Shown here piece by piece: positions 8,280 through 17,242 of a DNA stretch of 59,486 bases. Each line of letters begins with the position of its first letter. Position 1 is the stretch's first letter. The notes below the pieces were generated by a model. It was not told where the DNA came from and ran no database searches. It was given only the letters and a program-made list of their open reading frames with translations. The translations under genes and the position numbers were made by a program. The stretch is from Actinomycetota bacterium. GTDB taxonomy: Bacteria; Actinomycetota; Geothermincolia; Fen-727; Anoxymicrobiaceae. The DNA lies in assembly GCA_018896525.1 (NCBI GenBank), contig JAHIMR010000081.1, forward strand, positions 1 to 59,486, written 5' to 3'.

Positions 8280-9152
8280 TCAGGCGCCGGTTATTTCCTC
8301 CAGCCTCGCTACTGTTTCGTCTATCTGCCAGTCGGGGGTTGACGCGCCCCCGGTAACCCCAACTGACTCCACTTCGCTCAGCCACTCCGCCTGGATCTCC
8401 GAGGAGTCCTCGATGTGGCGCGTGGTTACGCCGGCCTCCCGGCATATCTCCGCCAGGTGGGTGGTGTTGCTGGAGTTGCGCCCTCCCACCACGATCATGA
8501 GGTCCACGCTTCGGGCGAGCTCGACTGATTCCCTGCGCCGCCGGGTGACGGATTCGCATATGGTATCCCGCACCTCCACCCGGCCCGCGCAGGCCTCGAT
8601 GATGGGAGTGACGGAGTCCAGCAGGTTCCTGGACACAGTCGTCTGGCAGACTATTCCCACCCTGCTTCCACGGTGCCCCTCGTCATCGGCCCAGCGGTGA
8701 GCGTCATCGGTATTCTGGATCACCGTGACCGGCGCCCCCGCCCGACCCACGATGGAGCGGACCTCCGGATGGCTCTCGGAGCCGAGCACGATGACCCGGC
8801 AGCCGGACTCGGCAAGTTCCCGCGCCGCTTCCTGGGCCCACTTTACGGTGGGGCAGGTGGCGTCAACGAGGACCGCCCCCTGAAGCCTGAACTTATCTTC
8901 CGTCTCTATATCGATGCCGTGCGACCGGATGATGACATTGGCGCCGTTGACGTCGGGGTGATCGCCGGCGGGGTCGAGGACCTTGAGCCCCAGCATCTCC
9001 AACCGGGACACGACCTCGGGGTTGTGTATGAGCGGGCCCGTGGAGTAGGTGGTGTTACCCTTCTCAGTCAACGCGTCTTCGGTTATCCGTATGGCACGGT
9101 CCACCCCGGGGCAGAACGAGTGGCCCCCGGTGACCTTTATTTTCACTTCCAT
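8280..9152 (-). CDS. ispH: 4-hydroxy-3-methylbut-2-enyl diphosphate reductase
   Basis: The product has 290 residues from the ATG at 9152. It is the last enzyme of the MEP isoprenoid pathway, reducing HMBPP to IPP and DMAPP with a [4Fe-4S] cluster. The three cluster cysteines are present: C14 (FCPGV), C100 (DATCPTV) and C199 (DTICESV). Substrate-binding elements IRSHG, SESHPEV, the SxN-type GGRNSSNT and TGGASTP are also seen. A TTG three codons upstream is an alternative start. The two downstream UbiA-type prenyltransferases use prenyl diphosphates, so the neighbourhood is isoprenoid-related, although they lie on the other strand. Confidence 0.95.
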   Translation of the reverse strand: MEVKIKVTGGHSFCPGVDRAIRITEDALTEKGNTTYSTGPLIHNPEVVSRLEMLGLKVLDPAGDHPDVNGANVIIRSHGIDIETEDKFRLQGAVLVDATCPTVKWAQEAARELAESGCRVIVLGSESHPEVRSIVGRAGAPVTVIQNTDDAHRWADDEGHRGSRVGIVCQTTVSRNLLDSVTPIIEACAGRVEVRDTICESVTRRRRESVELARSVDLMIVVGGRNSSNTTHLAEICREAGVTTRHIEDSSEIQAEWLSEVESVGVTGGASTPDWQIDETVARLEEITGA

Positions 9153-9217
9153 GTACTCCAAGATAATCTATTTTCAGGGTGAAATACAGGGTGGTGGTGC
9201 TACAATGTTATCGCACT

Positions 9218-9381
9218 AGTGTTCCGTCCCATGGGTAGCTTTAAGCACCGAGAGCGTCGGGGCGCCGCTCCGGCAAGGCGCGCGACTGAGGCGTACTGGT
9301 TCAGTACGGCGAAGGAGCGGAACACAGCCGGAGTGGATGCAGCGGCGTTCGAATGCCAAGATATCTGTGGGACGGAGCACT
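9218..9381 (+). mobile_element. 164-bp MITE-like element, copy R2 (complete)
   Basis: It has the same length and layout as R1, with ends AGTGTTCCGTCCCAT and, inverted, AGTGCTCCGTCCCAC. The central hairpin is GTACT-GGTTC-AGTAC. The changes in one terminal repeat are matched in the other (GTCCCAT/GTCCCAC), which suggests that pairing of the ends is maintained. It fills most of the 258-bp gap between ispH and the first UbiA gene. Confidence 0.85.
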
Positions 9382-9410
9382 AGGGGCTACAATAACTTGC
9401 GACTGGGGGC

Positions 9411-10337
9411 ATGGTGCTCAAGTACATCAGGTTGTTCCGCTTGAAAACAACCCTTATCTACCTTTTCCCGTTCGCGCTGGCGCTGTCGGTTGGTGTGGAG
9501 GAAGTGGCTAACGGTATAGCCCGGCCCGTTTCCCACTCCTGGATTACCGTGCTCTGGGTCACGGTGCTGTTTGGCTACCTGGCTTACTTCTGCGGGTCTT
9601 TCTTCTCCAGCACGCTCAACTGCTACGTCGACGTCCCGGCGGACCGGGTCCATGACGGCCTCTACAAGGACCAGGAACTCTCCAGGCAGCCGTTCGTCAC
9701 CGGCGAGATGAGCACCCGGGAGACCGTTCTGACCTTCGCCATCACCGGCGCAGGCTGCGTGGTGTTCTCGTTGCTGGTGAACTGGCGGTTCGCTGTCTTC
9801 ATGCTGAGCGCGGTCCTCCTGCTGGGGATTCTCTACTCGCACCCCTGGTTTCGTTTCAAGGAGAAGCCGGTGCTGGATGTACTGACCAACGCAACCGGGG
9901 CGGTGTTGATACTGTACGCCGGTATGGCGGTCGTCTCCGCCGACAACCCCCCGTTCATCCCCATCATATTCGGCTGGTTCTTCTCCGCCACCCTGTACAT
10001 ACCCAGCGTGGCAAACGACGCGCCGTTCGACGAGGCCGCCGGGTACCGGACCTCGGGGGTTGTATTCGGCCAGAGGCGGCTTATCCATGCCATGGTCCCG
10101 CTGACAATGATCGTGGTGGGGATAGGCATATGGGGTGCGCTGTCGGGCAGCATCAACTGGCAGTACCGGCTGTTCTGCGTACTGGGGGCGCCGGCGGCGA
10201 TAGTCGCCACTGCCGCCGTCATGTTCACGTTCCACCCGCCTCACATCGAACTCAACCCGTTGCTGCTGCTGGTGCCCCTGTCCTGCCTGTTGCTCTTCTA
10301 CATCATTCTCAGCACCTACCGGGTAATCACAGTATGA
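9411..10337 (+). CDS. UbiA family prenyltransferase (first of tandem pair)
   Basis: The product has 308 residues with about eight hydrophobic segments. The first Asp-rich motif is NCYVDVPAD (N70, D74, D78) and the second is NDAPFDEAAG (D203, D207). Together they bind the Mg-prenyl diphosphate in this superfamily. The protein should be an integral membrane enzyme that prenylates an aromatic or lipid acceptor, which I cannot assign. It overlaps the next gene by four bases (ATGA), and the two products are clearly homologous, so this is a tandem duplication with likely translational coupling. Confidence 0.85.
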   Translation: MVLKYIRLFRLKTTLIYLFPFALALSVGVEEVANGIARPVSHSWITVLWVTVLFGYLAYFCGSFFSSTLNCYVDVPADRVHDGLYKDQELSRQPFVTGEMSTRETVLTFAITGAGCVVFSLLVNWRFAVFMLSAVLLLGILYSHPWFRFKEKPVLDVLTNATGAVLILYAGMAVVSADNPPFIPIIFGWFFSATLYIPSVANDAPFDEAAGYRTSGVVFGQRRLIHAMVPLTMIVVGIGIWGALSGSINWQYRLFCVLGAPAAIVATAAVMFTFHPPHIELNPLLLLVPLSCLLLFYIILSTYRVITV

Positions 10338-11245
10338 ACGGTTCCGGTCTGGCAGCGTGGGCGCGCAAGTACTGGACGCTGCTCAGGATAAAGATATCCC
10401 TGATATACCTGTTCGGGCTGGCGTTCGGCTTCTCGATCGCGGCCGACGCCAACTCCGATATCGCCTGGTACCGGATACTGTTCGCGATAATCGCGTTCTT
10501 CTGCGCTTCCTTTTTCGCGAGCACCCTGAACTTCTACGCCGACGTGGAGGCGGACCGGGAGTTCACCGGCCGCTTCAAGGATACGGACCTTTCCGGCCAG
10601 CCCTTCGTCACCGGGGACATGGGCCGCCTGGAAACCGCGTTGGCGTTCTCATTGTCTGCGGCGGGATGTGTGCTGTTCTCGCTCCTGGCGGGGTACCGGT
10701 TCGCGGTTTTCATGATAGGTTTCGCTGTGGTCATAGGGCTGTTGTATAGCCATCCCTGGCTCCGGCTCAAGGCGCGCCCACTCACCGATATACTATGCAA
10801 CATCACCGGCATGACGTTCACCCTTCTGGCCGGACTATCGCTGGGGGTGGAGTACCTTCCACCGGTGCTCTTCCTCGTCTGGTGGGCACTCTTCGTAACG
10901 GTGGTCTATATTCCCACGGTGATCAACGACGTGCCTTTCGACCGGCAGGCGGGGTACAGGACATCGGGGGTGGTCTTCGGGGCGGCCCGGCTGCTCTACT
11001 CGATAATACCGCTTACCGTCGCAATGGCGGTTCCGGGCGTCCTGGTCGCCATTTCGGACACGGCGTGGCAGTACCGTCTGCTGGTGGGCCTGGGCACCGC
11101 GCTGGCCGTCGCCGGGGTAGCGGTGGTCCTCTACTGCTGGAAGCCCCCTTACATCGACCTCGACCCCAACTGGGTCCTGGTCCCGATGAACCTTTTCATC
11201 GTGTTCTTCTTCACCTACGGCATAATTCGCGTGGCCGGGGCTTGA
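10334..11245 (+). CDS. UbiA family prenyltransferase (second of tandem pair)
   Basis: The product has 303 residues starting at the ATG that overlaps the previous stop. Its Asp-rich motifs are NFYADVEAD near residue 65 and NDVPFDRQAG near residue 197. The segments LYSHPW and GYRTSGVVFG are shared with the upstream copy. Both are multi-pass membrane proteins. The divergence between copies outside the motifs suggests different acceptors, or a heterodimer; both are inferences. No quinone-ring or chlorophyll gene lies close enough to suggest a pathway. Confidence 0.85.
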   Translation: MNGSGLAAWARKYWTLLRIKISLIYLFGLAFGFSIAADANSDIAWYRILFAIIAFFCASFFASTLNFYADVEADREFTGRFKDTDLSGQPFVTGDMGRLETALAFSLSAAGCVLFSLLAGYRFAVFMIGFAVVIGLLYSHPWLRLKARPLTDILCNITGMTFTLLAGLSLGVEYLPPVLFLVWWALFVTVVYIPTVINDVPFDRQAGYRTSGVVFGAARLLYSIIPLTVAMAVPGVLVAISDTAWQYRLLVGLGTALAVAGVAVVLYCWKPPYIDLDPNWVLVPMNLFIVFFFTYGIIRVAGA

Positions 11246-11300
11246 CCCTGGATTCTCACATAACATTAACCACAATTACAACATTGCCCCCATCCTCAAC

Positions 11301-11373
11301 AAAATGACGCAATGGTGCCAGGCACCAGGCGTGCAAAACGCAACAACGGTGCCTGTCACCAATGCGTCATTTT
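11301..11373. repeat. REP-like inverted pair (family A, copy 2)
   Basis: An AAAATGACGCAATGGTGCC arm at 11301 is repeated in inverted form ending at 11373, so two family A half-elements face each other across about 20 bp containing GCAAAACGCAAC. It lies in the 235-bp gap after the UbiA pair. The rest of the gap shows no gene. Confidence 0.75.
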
Positions 11374-11480
11374 GCGTCGGTGATGCCAGTAACCATCCCT
11401 GAAAAAGGAATTGATGGTATCCTTGTCAGGGTCTGGAAATATCTTACCGGGTGCAAATAGACTCTGGAAAGGATAAACGG

Positions 11481-12671
11481 ATGTCACTACCGCTTGAGGG
11501 CATGAGAGTTCTCGACCTTACCAGGTTGCTACCGGGGCCTTTTTGCACCGTCCTCCTTGCCGACATGGGCGCGGATGTAATCAAGGTCGAGGACCACGGG
11601 ATGGGCGACTACCTTCGATGGAATCCGCCTCTCAGTTCCTCCGGCATGAGCGTTCACTTCCACACCATAAACAGGAACAAGCGAAGCATCGCGCTGGACC
11701 TGAAGAAGAAGGAGGGCCGCGAACTGCTGCTGGAGCTTGCGGGGTGGGCGGAGGTGCTGGTGGAGCAGTTCCGACCGGGGGTCATGGACAGGCTGGGGCT
11801 GGGGTACGACGTGGTCAAAGAGGTAAACCCCTCTATCGTCTACTGCTCCATCACCGGTTACGGCCAGGACGGTCCGTACCGTGACGTCGCCGGCCACGAT
11901 ATCAACTACCTGGGGTACGCCGGGGTGCTGGGCCTGACCGGGCACGCCGACGGCCCGCCGGTGCTCTCGGGGGTGCAGATAGCGGACCTTGGGGCCGGGG
12001 GTATGTACGGTGCGCTGTCGATACTGATGGCGTACATACACGTGCTCAAGACAGACGAGGGACAGCACCTGGACGTGTCCATGCTGGACGGGAGCATCTC
12101 ATGGCTCACCATAAACACCGGTGAGTTCTTCGCGGGAGGCGCTGCGCCGGGCAGGGGGGAGCAGGTGCTGCATGGGCTATGGCCCTGCTACAACATCTAT
12201 CCGGCGGCTGATGGCTATATGGCGGTTGGCGCGCTCGAGGAGAAGTTCTGGAGGCGAACGTGCGAGCTTCTGGGGAGGCCGGAGTATGCGGCTGAGCAGT
12301 TCAACGCCGAGAAGCGCGACGAGATTTTCTCCTGGCTCACGGGCGAGTTTTCGAAGAAGACGCGGGCCCAGTGGATGGAGATATTCGGGGGTGAGGACTG
12401 CTGCGTGTCGCCGGTGCTCTCCCTGGACGAGGTGGGCCGCGACCCCCAGGTGATGCACAGGAAGATGATGGTCCAGGTCGATGACGATAAGTTGGGCCGT
12501 GCCACCACGCTGGGGATACCGGTAAAGTTCTCCCGTACGCCCGGCGAGATAAGGAGTTCGGCGCCTTTCCAGGGCGAGCACACCGACGAGGTGCTCCGGA
12601 TGCTGGGTTGCTCGACCGAAGAGGTCGGGAGGCTCAAGGAAGACGGAGTCGTCAAGTGCCCCGTTCCATAG
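11481..12671 (+). CDS. CaiB/BaiF (class III) CoA transferase
   Basis: The product has 396 residues from the ATG at 11481, which has GGAAAGG upstream. The family N-terminus is plain: LEGMRVLDLTRLLPGPFC, ADMGADVIKVED, then NRNKRSIALDLK and the catalytic Asp in GHDINY near residue 145. Members move CoA between carboxylic acids or racemise 2-methylacyl-CoA, and this sequence does not say which. The stop codon TAG and the last four codons lie inside a truncated MITE (R3), so the original C-terminus has probably been replaced. Confidence 0.9.
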   Translation: MSLPLEGMRVLDLTRLLPGPFCTVLLADMGADVIKVEDHGMGDYLRWNPPLSSSGMSVHFHTINRNKRSIALDLKKKEGRELLLELAGWAEVLVEQFRPGVMDRLGLGYDVVKEVNPSIVYCSITGYGQDGPYRDVAGHDINYLGYAGVLGLTGHADGPPVLSGVQIADLGAGGMYGALSILMAYIHVLKTDEGQHLDVSMLDGSISWLTINTGEFFAGGAAPGRGEQVLHGLWPCYNIYPAADGYMAVGALEEKFWRRTCELLGRPEYAAEQFNAEKRDEIFSWLTGEFSKKTRAQWMEIFGGEDCCVSPVLSLDEVGRDPQVMHRKMMVQVDDDKLGRATTLGIPVKFSRTPGEIRSSAPFQGEHTDEVLRMLGCSTEEVGRLKEDGVVKCPVP

Positions 12672-12710
12672 ATACGGTTAATAAGCGCCGAGAGCGTCGA
12701 AGCGCCGTCT
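12655..12710 (+). mobile_element. MITE fragment R3 (left end only)
   Basis: It matches the first 55 or so bases of R1, including the AGTGCCCCGTTCCATAGATA terminus, then diverges at about 12708. No right terminus is present. It joins the CoA transferase stop codon to the ribosome site (GGAGG, 12711-12715) of the next gene. Confidence 0.75.
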
Positions 12711-12719
12711 GGAGGCAAG

Positions 12720-13571
12720 ATGGATGAAGAAGGGGAAGTCACTAGAAAGTCGGAGAATGCAGAGTATGCCACCAAGAGAGTTGGACGCGTGTTGAAGGCG
12801 ATGGGGGCGGCCGCCGGGAAGGTGATGAGCCGCGAAGAGATGATCTCGGGCACGCTTTCCACCCTCTCCCCGGAGATGCTGGCCCAGGCGTTCAACGAGA
12901 ACCCTGATTTCTACGTCAAGCTGGTGAGGGAGCTCTCAACCGAGGTCATTGCCAAGAGCATAAACGAGAACCCGGAGTTCTTAGAGGACATGATGGATAT
13001 GATAGACCCGGCGGTTGTCGCCGGGCCCACTAACCGGAACCCCGAGTTCATGAAGCGGTTCATGGAGCACCTGGACCCCGAGGTGATCGCCGACGTCATC
13101 AACCACACGCCGGAGTTCTCGATAGCCATGACCAACGCACTCAACCCGGAGGTGATGGCCCACGTGGTCAACATGACCACCGATTGGGCCGTCCGGCTTG
13201 TGGGCCTCCTCGACCCTGGCGTGATCGCGAGGGCGGTGAACGAGAACGTTGAGTGGGTGGTGGAGGTACTTTCGAAGTACGACCCGCTGGTCATCAAGGA
13301 GGTAGTGGAGAGGAACAGGGACTGGATACTGGACCTGCTCCGGATACTGGACCCCGCGATATTCGCCGGGCTCTTCAACGAGTACCAGGACTTCTTCCTC
13401 GGCATAACGGAACATCTCGACAGGCGCGTGCTGGTGGACCTGGTGCAGGAGGCGGCCCGGCGGGGGGCTTACGACAGCATCATCCTTCTGGTGGATGCCG
13501 AGATACCGGGTATGGGGTCGTTCGAGGGGTGCGAGATACACATAAAGGGCGCTCGCTACGACGGTGGGTAA
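12720..13571 (+). CDS. Protein of eight tandem 23-residue helical repeats
   Basis: The product has 283 residues. From residue 49 to 232 the protein is eight consecutive units of exactly 23 residues, followed by a degenerate ninth. The consensus is about L-D-P-E-V-I-A-x-x-[VI]-N-x-N-P-E-F-x-x-x-[LM]-x-x-x. Each unit suggests two short helices broken at the Pro and Asn positions, giving a superhelical solenoid. The N-terminal 48 residues are charged and helical, and the last 30 or so (SIILLVDAEIP onwards) are beta-like. The ATG follows GGAGG. I do not recognise the family. A scaffold or protein-binding role is inferred from the architecture alone. Confidence 0.8.
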   Translation: MDEEGEVTRKSENAEYATKRVGRVLKAMGAAAGKVMSREEMISGTLSTLSPEMLAQAFNENPDFYVKLVRELSTEVIAKSINENPEFLEDMMDMIDPAVVAGPTNRNPEFMKRFMEHLDPEVIADVINHTPEFSIAMTNALNPEVMAHVVNMTTDWAVRLVGLLDPGVIARAVNENVEWVVEVLSKYDPLVIKEVVERNRDWILDLLRILDPAIFAGLFNEYQDFFLGITEHLDRRVLVDLVQEAARRGAYDSIILLVDAEIPGMGSFEGCEIHIKGARYDGG

Positions 13572-13581
13572 AGGAGTCGAG

Positions 13582-13929
13582 ATGTTGTTCGCGGCGGTTG
13601 AGATATCTACGATAGCGCTGGTTGCGGTAGGGGTGCTGGTGTGGTTCGGCTGTGCTTTCTACACCGCGGGAATGGCGCGAAACAATGGAAGCAACTACCA
13701 CCTTTGGCTGCTCATAGGAGTGTTGACCGGCCCCCTGGGGCTCGTATTCGGATATCTCTACCTGCAAATGACCAGTGAGCGTAGCCGAAGGATACGTTAC
13801 GGCGAGGGGGGCAAGTCGGACATAGCCGAGATACTGCGCTGTCCCAACTGCGGCGAGTCGGTGCCACGCAGCTTCGTGGACTGCCAGTTCTGCGGGGCTT
13901 CCCTATCCCGGAAGAAACACCGAATGTAA
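13582..13929 (+). CDS. Small membrane protein with zinc ribbon
   Basis: The product has 115 residues. The ATG is preceded by AAAGGAG with five bases of spacing; a GTG at 13564 overlapping the previous gene is the alternative. There are two hydrophobic helices at residues 5-25 and 37-58, then a basic linker and a C-terminal zinc ribbon CPNCG...CQFCG. The order suggests two membrane passes with the ribbon in the cytoplasm. It is probably cotranscribed with the 23-residue repeat protein 10 bases upstream. The function is unknown. Confidence 0.7.
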   Translation: MLFAAVEISTIALVAVGVLVWFGCAFYTAGMARNNGSNYHLWLLIGVLTGPLGLVFGYLYLQMTSERSRRIRYGEGGKSDIAEILRCPNCGESVPRSFVDCQFCGASLSRKKHRM

Positions 13930-13978
13930 TCTGCGCCGTCTGTTATAATCTCCCCGGGTATTCGATAACGCGAACCGG

Positions 13979-15103
13979 ATGTCTTGTATCATGCCACTGA
14001 GAATCCTTCACACAGCGGACGCGCACCTGGGGGCCAAGTTTCTGGGTCTCGGGGAAAAGGGGCGCCTGCAGAGGTCGCAATTACTGGAGACTTTTGAGGC
14101 GGTGGTGGACCTTGCCATCGGGCGGGAGGTTGACCTCTTCCTTGTCGCCGGCGACCTCTTCGACTCCAACCGGGTGCCGAAGTCCACTCTGACGCGGGTC
14201 GCCTCCCGGCTCGAAAAGCTGGCCGCCGCCGGGATAGAGGTGTGCGTTTCACCGGGAACACACGACCCCTACGGCCCCGACTCGGTCTATGAGGGTCCGC
14301 CGCTGTCAGGGATACCGGGGCTTTCGGTGTTCAAAAGCGAGAAGATGGTCCCGGTTCACTTTCCCGAACTGGATTGCACCGTATATGGTAACGCGAACAT
14401 GAGTCCCTTCCAGAACAAGTACCCGCTGGCGGGGTTCAAGGTGACCGACGATAGCCGGTGGCGGGTGGGCATGGTGCACGCGAACTTCGAGATACCCGAC
14501 GTCACCGAGGACACGTACGTGGTGACCGCCGGGCAGGTTGGCTCCTCGGGCCTGGATTACCTGGCACTGGGACACCTGCATTCGCTGTCGGACCGCAGCC
14601 GGGGCACAGTCAAGGCGTATTACCCCGGTAGCCCCGAGATGGTGCGTATGCGGAAAGGGGAGTTCGGGAACGTTCTTCTGGTGGAACTGGACGACGAAGT
14701 CCAGGTTTCCGCAGTGTCGGTGGGCAGGCGCTTCCTCGAGGAGGTGACCCTCAGGGCGGAGGATATCGACTCGGCTGCCTCGCTCAAGGTAGCACTGGAG
14801 GCGCACAAGGGGCCCGAAAAGGTCTTGAAGCTCAACATAGAGGGCCTGCGCCCTCCCGGTTACCCGGACGTCGCGGGGCTGGCCGGGGAGATGGTCGATC
14901 TTTTCTTCCATATAGACGTAACCGACAGGTCCACACCGGCTCCCGCTACCGTGGGCCCCGGGGCTTATCCCGAGGACACACCGGCGGGGGTCTACCTGCG
15001 AATCCTGCATTCCAGGCTGGAGGTGTGCTCCGCCTCCGAGGCCGATGAGGTGCACGAGGCGATGCAGGTGGGGATTTCACTGCTCCTGGGGGAGGGCGAC
15101 TGA
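13979..15103 (+). CDS. SbcD/YhaO-like metallophosphoesterase (DNA exonuclease subunit)
   Basis: The product has 374 residues; the conserved part begins at the ATG at 13991 (MPLRILHTADAHLG). Calcineurin-type metal motifs appear in order: DAHLG, GDLFDSN, SPGTHD, HANFE and GHLHS. It is the nuclease partner of an SMC-like ATPase, and that partner starts on the last base of this stop codon (TGATG). The pair matches the YhaO/YhaN type better than classical SbcDC because the ATPase is short. The complex should process DNA ends or hairpins, a plausible counterpart to a region this rich in palindromes. Confidence 0.85.
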   Translation: MSCIMPLRILHTADAHLGAKFLGLGEKGRLQRSQLLETFEAVVDLAIGREVDLFLVAGDLFDSNRVPKSTLTRVASRLEKLAAAGIEVCVSPGTHDPYGPDSVYEGPPLSGIPGLSVFKSEKMVPVHFPELDCTVYGNANMSPFQNKYPLAGFKVTDDSRWRVGMVHANFEIPDVTEDTYVVTAGQVGSSGLDYLALGHLHSLSDRSRGTVKAYYPGSPEMVRMRKGEFGNVLLVELDDEVQVSAVSVGRRFLEEVTLRAEDIDSAASLKVALEAHKGPEKVLKLNIEGLRPPGYPDVAGLAGEMVDLFFHIDVTDRSTPAPATVGPGAYPEDTPAGVYLRILHSRLEVCSASEADEVHEAMQVGISLLLGEGD

Positions 15104-17241
15104 TGCACATCACCGTTCTCCGCCTGGCCGAGTTTCGGCTGTTCGATGACCGCGAATTCCGCTTTTCACCGGGAATGAATGTGATACGGGGGCCGAACGA
15201 GTCCGGGAAATCGACGGTGGTGAGGGCGCTTGTGGCTGCCCTTTTCGAGAAACCACATGCAGATAACGTCTATACCAGGTCCGATCTGAGGTGGGGAGCC
15301 GAGGAGAAGCCGATCCTGGAGTTGGAGTTCGATCACGAAGGCGCAAGCTACCTGCTGGTCAAGGATTTTCGCCTGCGCACGGTTGTGCTGGAGGAGTTGG
15401 GGGGCTCGAGCCGCCTGACGACCACGAAGGCCGCCCGGGCCAGGATATCGGAGTTCCTTGGCTTCAGCGACCCGGCGCAGTTTGAGAGGACCGCATGCGT
15501 CACCCACGACCAGATGATGAACATATCCAGTGACCGCCCGAGCGCACGGAAGCTGGCGGACCTGGTCAGGGAGGTCGTGGTTGGCGAACGGGAGAGTGTC
15601 GCCATGGAGGGCGCCCTAAGGACCCTCGCCGGTGAGATCGACGAGCTCAAACGCGGGCTGGAGCGTCCGGCCAGGAACCCCGGCACGATCGCTCGGCTTC
15701 AGCGGGAAAGAGAGGTCATGATATCCCGCCAGAAGGAGCTGACCGGGGGCATCAACGAGCTGGATAGCGGCAGGAGCAGATTGAAGGATGTGGACCGGCT
15801 CCTGGGAGAGAAAGAGCGCAGGCTGGAGAATCTGAGGGAGCTTCTGAATAAGAACCTGAAGGGCATTGATCTGGAGAAGCGGATGGAGGAGTCACGCAGG
15901 AGGTTCGAGTTCGCCGACAGGGTAAAGGACGCCGGTACTGTACTGGACAGGATCGAGGCCGAGATAGAGCGGGCTTACGGCGGGTTTCTCGATCTGGGCA
16001 TAGACGCGGAGGTGGAGCTCTTAAAGGAGATTGAGGTCCGCGAGTCGCTCGGGGTACTTGCCCGTGAACTGGAGGCAGAGGAGTCGCCCGAGGAGGGGAA
16101 GCCATCGCCTTCCGTCCCACGGTGGGCCGGGTGGATAATCGTAGCCCTGGGGGTCGTCCTGGTCATCGGAGGGGCAACTCTCTGGGCCGTTCACGCCGCG
16201 CTGCTGGTGCTGCTGGCTCCCGGTGCGCTGATACTGGCGGCCGGGGCGTATCTCCTCCTGGCCGGACAGGAGGTACCGGCGGGGCTGAACGGCGTGATAG
16301 GTGAGCAAGTCGCCCGGGCCGAAGAGGAGATAGCCAAGCTCCGTGCCCGTGAGAAGCAGTTCCTGGGGTCGGTCGGATGCGGTAGTACCAAGGAGTTCTT
16401 CACCCGGTTTGAATTGTACCGTGACCTGGTTGGCGAACGGGACAACGCCGCCGCCGCTGCGGAAGCCCTGCTGGGTGACCGTACCATGGATGAGATCAAG
16501 CAGGAGCGGAGGAACTCCTCGCTCGAGGTTTCCGCCTGTGACGCAGAGTTGACCGAGATGGAGCCTTATCGTGTCCCACCCGAGCGGCTCGAGGAGGTCA
16601 CCGGGGAGCTGGGCGAGCTGTCCAGGGAGGTCGAAGCACTCAGTAAAGAGCGGGAGGGGCTCGAGTTCCATCTGGGGAAGACGAAGACGGACCCTGAAGA
16701 AACGTTGCAGATTGAGGAGAACCTCGCCTGGCTATGGGAGGCGGAGCAGAAGGCCAGGAGTCGCCTGCGGGTCACCACCCTGGCTTACGACGCCATGAAG
16801 GAGGTGTCGCGGCACCTGCTGTCGGCCGCGATTCCGACGATGGCCGAGGGCGTGGGCAGGACGTTGAGCGTTCTTACCGGGGGGCGCTACGACACGGTCG
16901 AAGTGAGGGAGAGCGACCTCGCGATATCGGTGTACTCCGAACAGAAAGGGGACATGATCCCGGTGGAGCAGGTTCTCTCCTCCCTGAGCAAGGGAACCCT
17001 GAGCCAGCTTTACCTGGCGGCCCGCCTGGAGCTTGTGGATGTGATCACCGGCGGAAGGCGGCCGCCCTTGATATTCGACGACTCCTTCTCTTACTTCGAC
17101 GACGATCGGCTGGAGCGGCTATGGAACGTCCTTCTGGAGGTGGCGAAAGACCAGCAGGTCTTTCTGTTTACATGCTGCAGCCGCTACGATAGTCTGATTG
17201 GCCCTGACGTCAACGTCATCGACCTGGAGCCGGGAGCCTGA
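15103..17241 (+). CDS. YhaN-like SMC-type AAA ATPase with internal membrane segments
   Basis: The product has 712 residues. The Walker A is GPNESGKST near residue 32. A long coiled coil follows, and the C-terminal part has the LSKGTLSQLYLAARL signature and a Walker B LIFDDSFSYFDDD. In the middle, around residues 340-390, are two strongly hydrophobic helices (one starting WAGWIIVALGVV, one ending AAGAYLLLAG). These are absent from SbcC and Rad50, but I recall them in B. subtilis YhaN. That predicts a membrane-tethered DNA-processing complex with the upstream phosphoesterase. Confidence 0.8.
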   Translation: MHITVLRLAEFRLFDDREFRFSPGMNVIRGPNESGKSTVVRALVAALFEKPHADNVYTRSDLRWGAEEKPILELEFDHEGASYLLVKDFRLRTVVLEELGGSSRLTTTKAARARISEFLGFSDPAQFERTACVTHDQMMNISSDRPSARKLADLVREVVVGERESVAMEGALRTLAGEIDELKRGLERPARNPGTIARLQREREVMISRQKELTGGINELDSGRSRLKDVDRLLGEKERRLENLRELLNKNLKGIDLEKRMEESRRRFEFADRVKDAGTVLDRIEAEIERAYGGFLDLGIDAEVELLKEIEVRESLGVLARELEAEESPEEGKPSPSVPRWAGWIIVALGVVLVIGGATLWAVHAALLVLLAPGALILAAGAYLLLAGQEVPAGLNGVIGEQVARAEEEIAKLRAREKQFLGSVGCGSTKEFFTRFELYRDLVGERDNAAAAAEALLGDRTMDEIKQERRNSSLEVSACDAELTEMEPYRVPPERLEEVTGELGELSREVEALSKEREGLEFHLGKTKTDPEETLQIEENLAWLWEAEQKARSRLRVTTLAYDAMKEVSRHLLSAAIPTMAEGVGRTLSVLTGGRYDTVEVRESDLAISVYSEQKGDMIPVEQVLSSLSKGTLSQLYLAARLELVDVITGGRRPPLIFDDSFSYFDDDRLERLWNVLLEVAKDQQVFLFTCCSRYDSLIGPDVNVIDLEPGA

Positions 17242-17242
17242 C

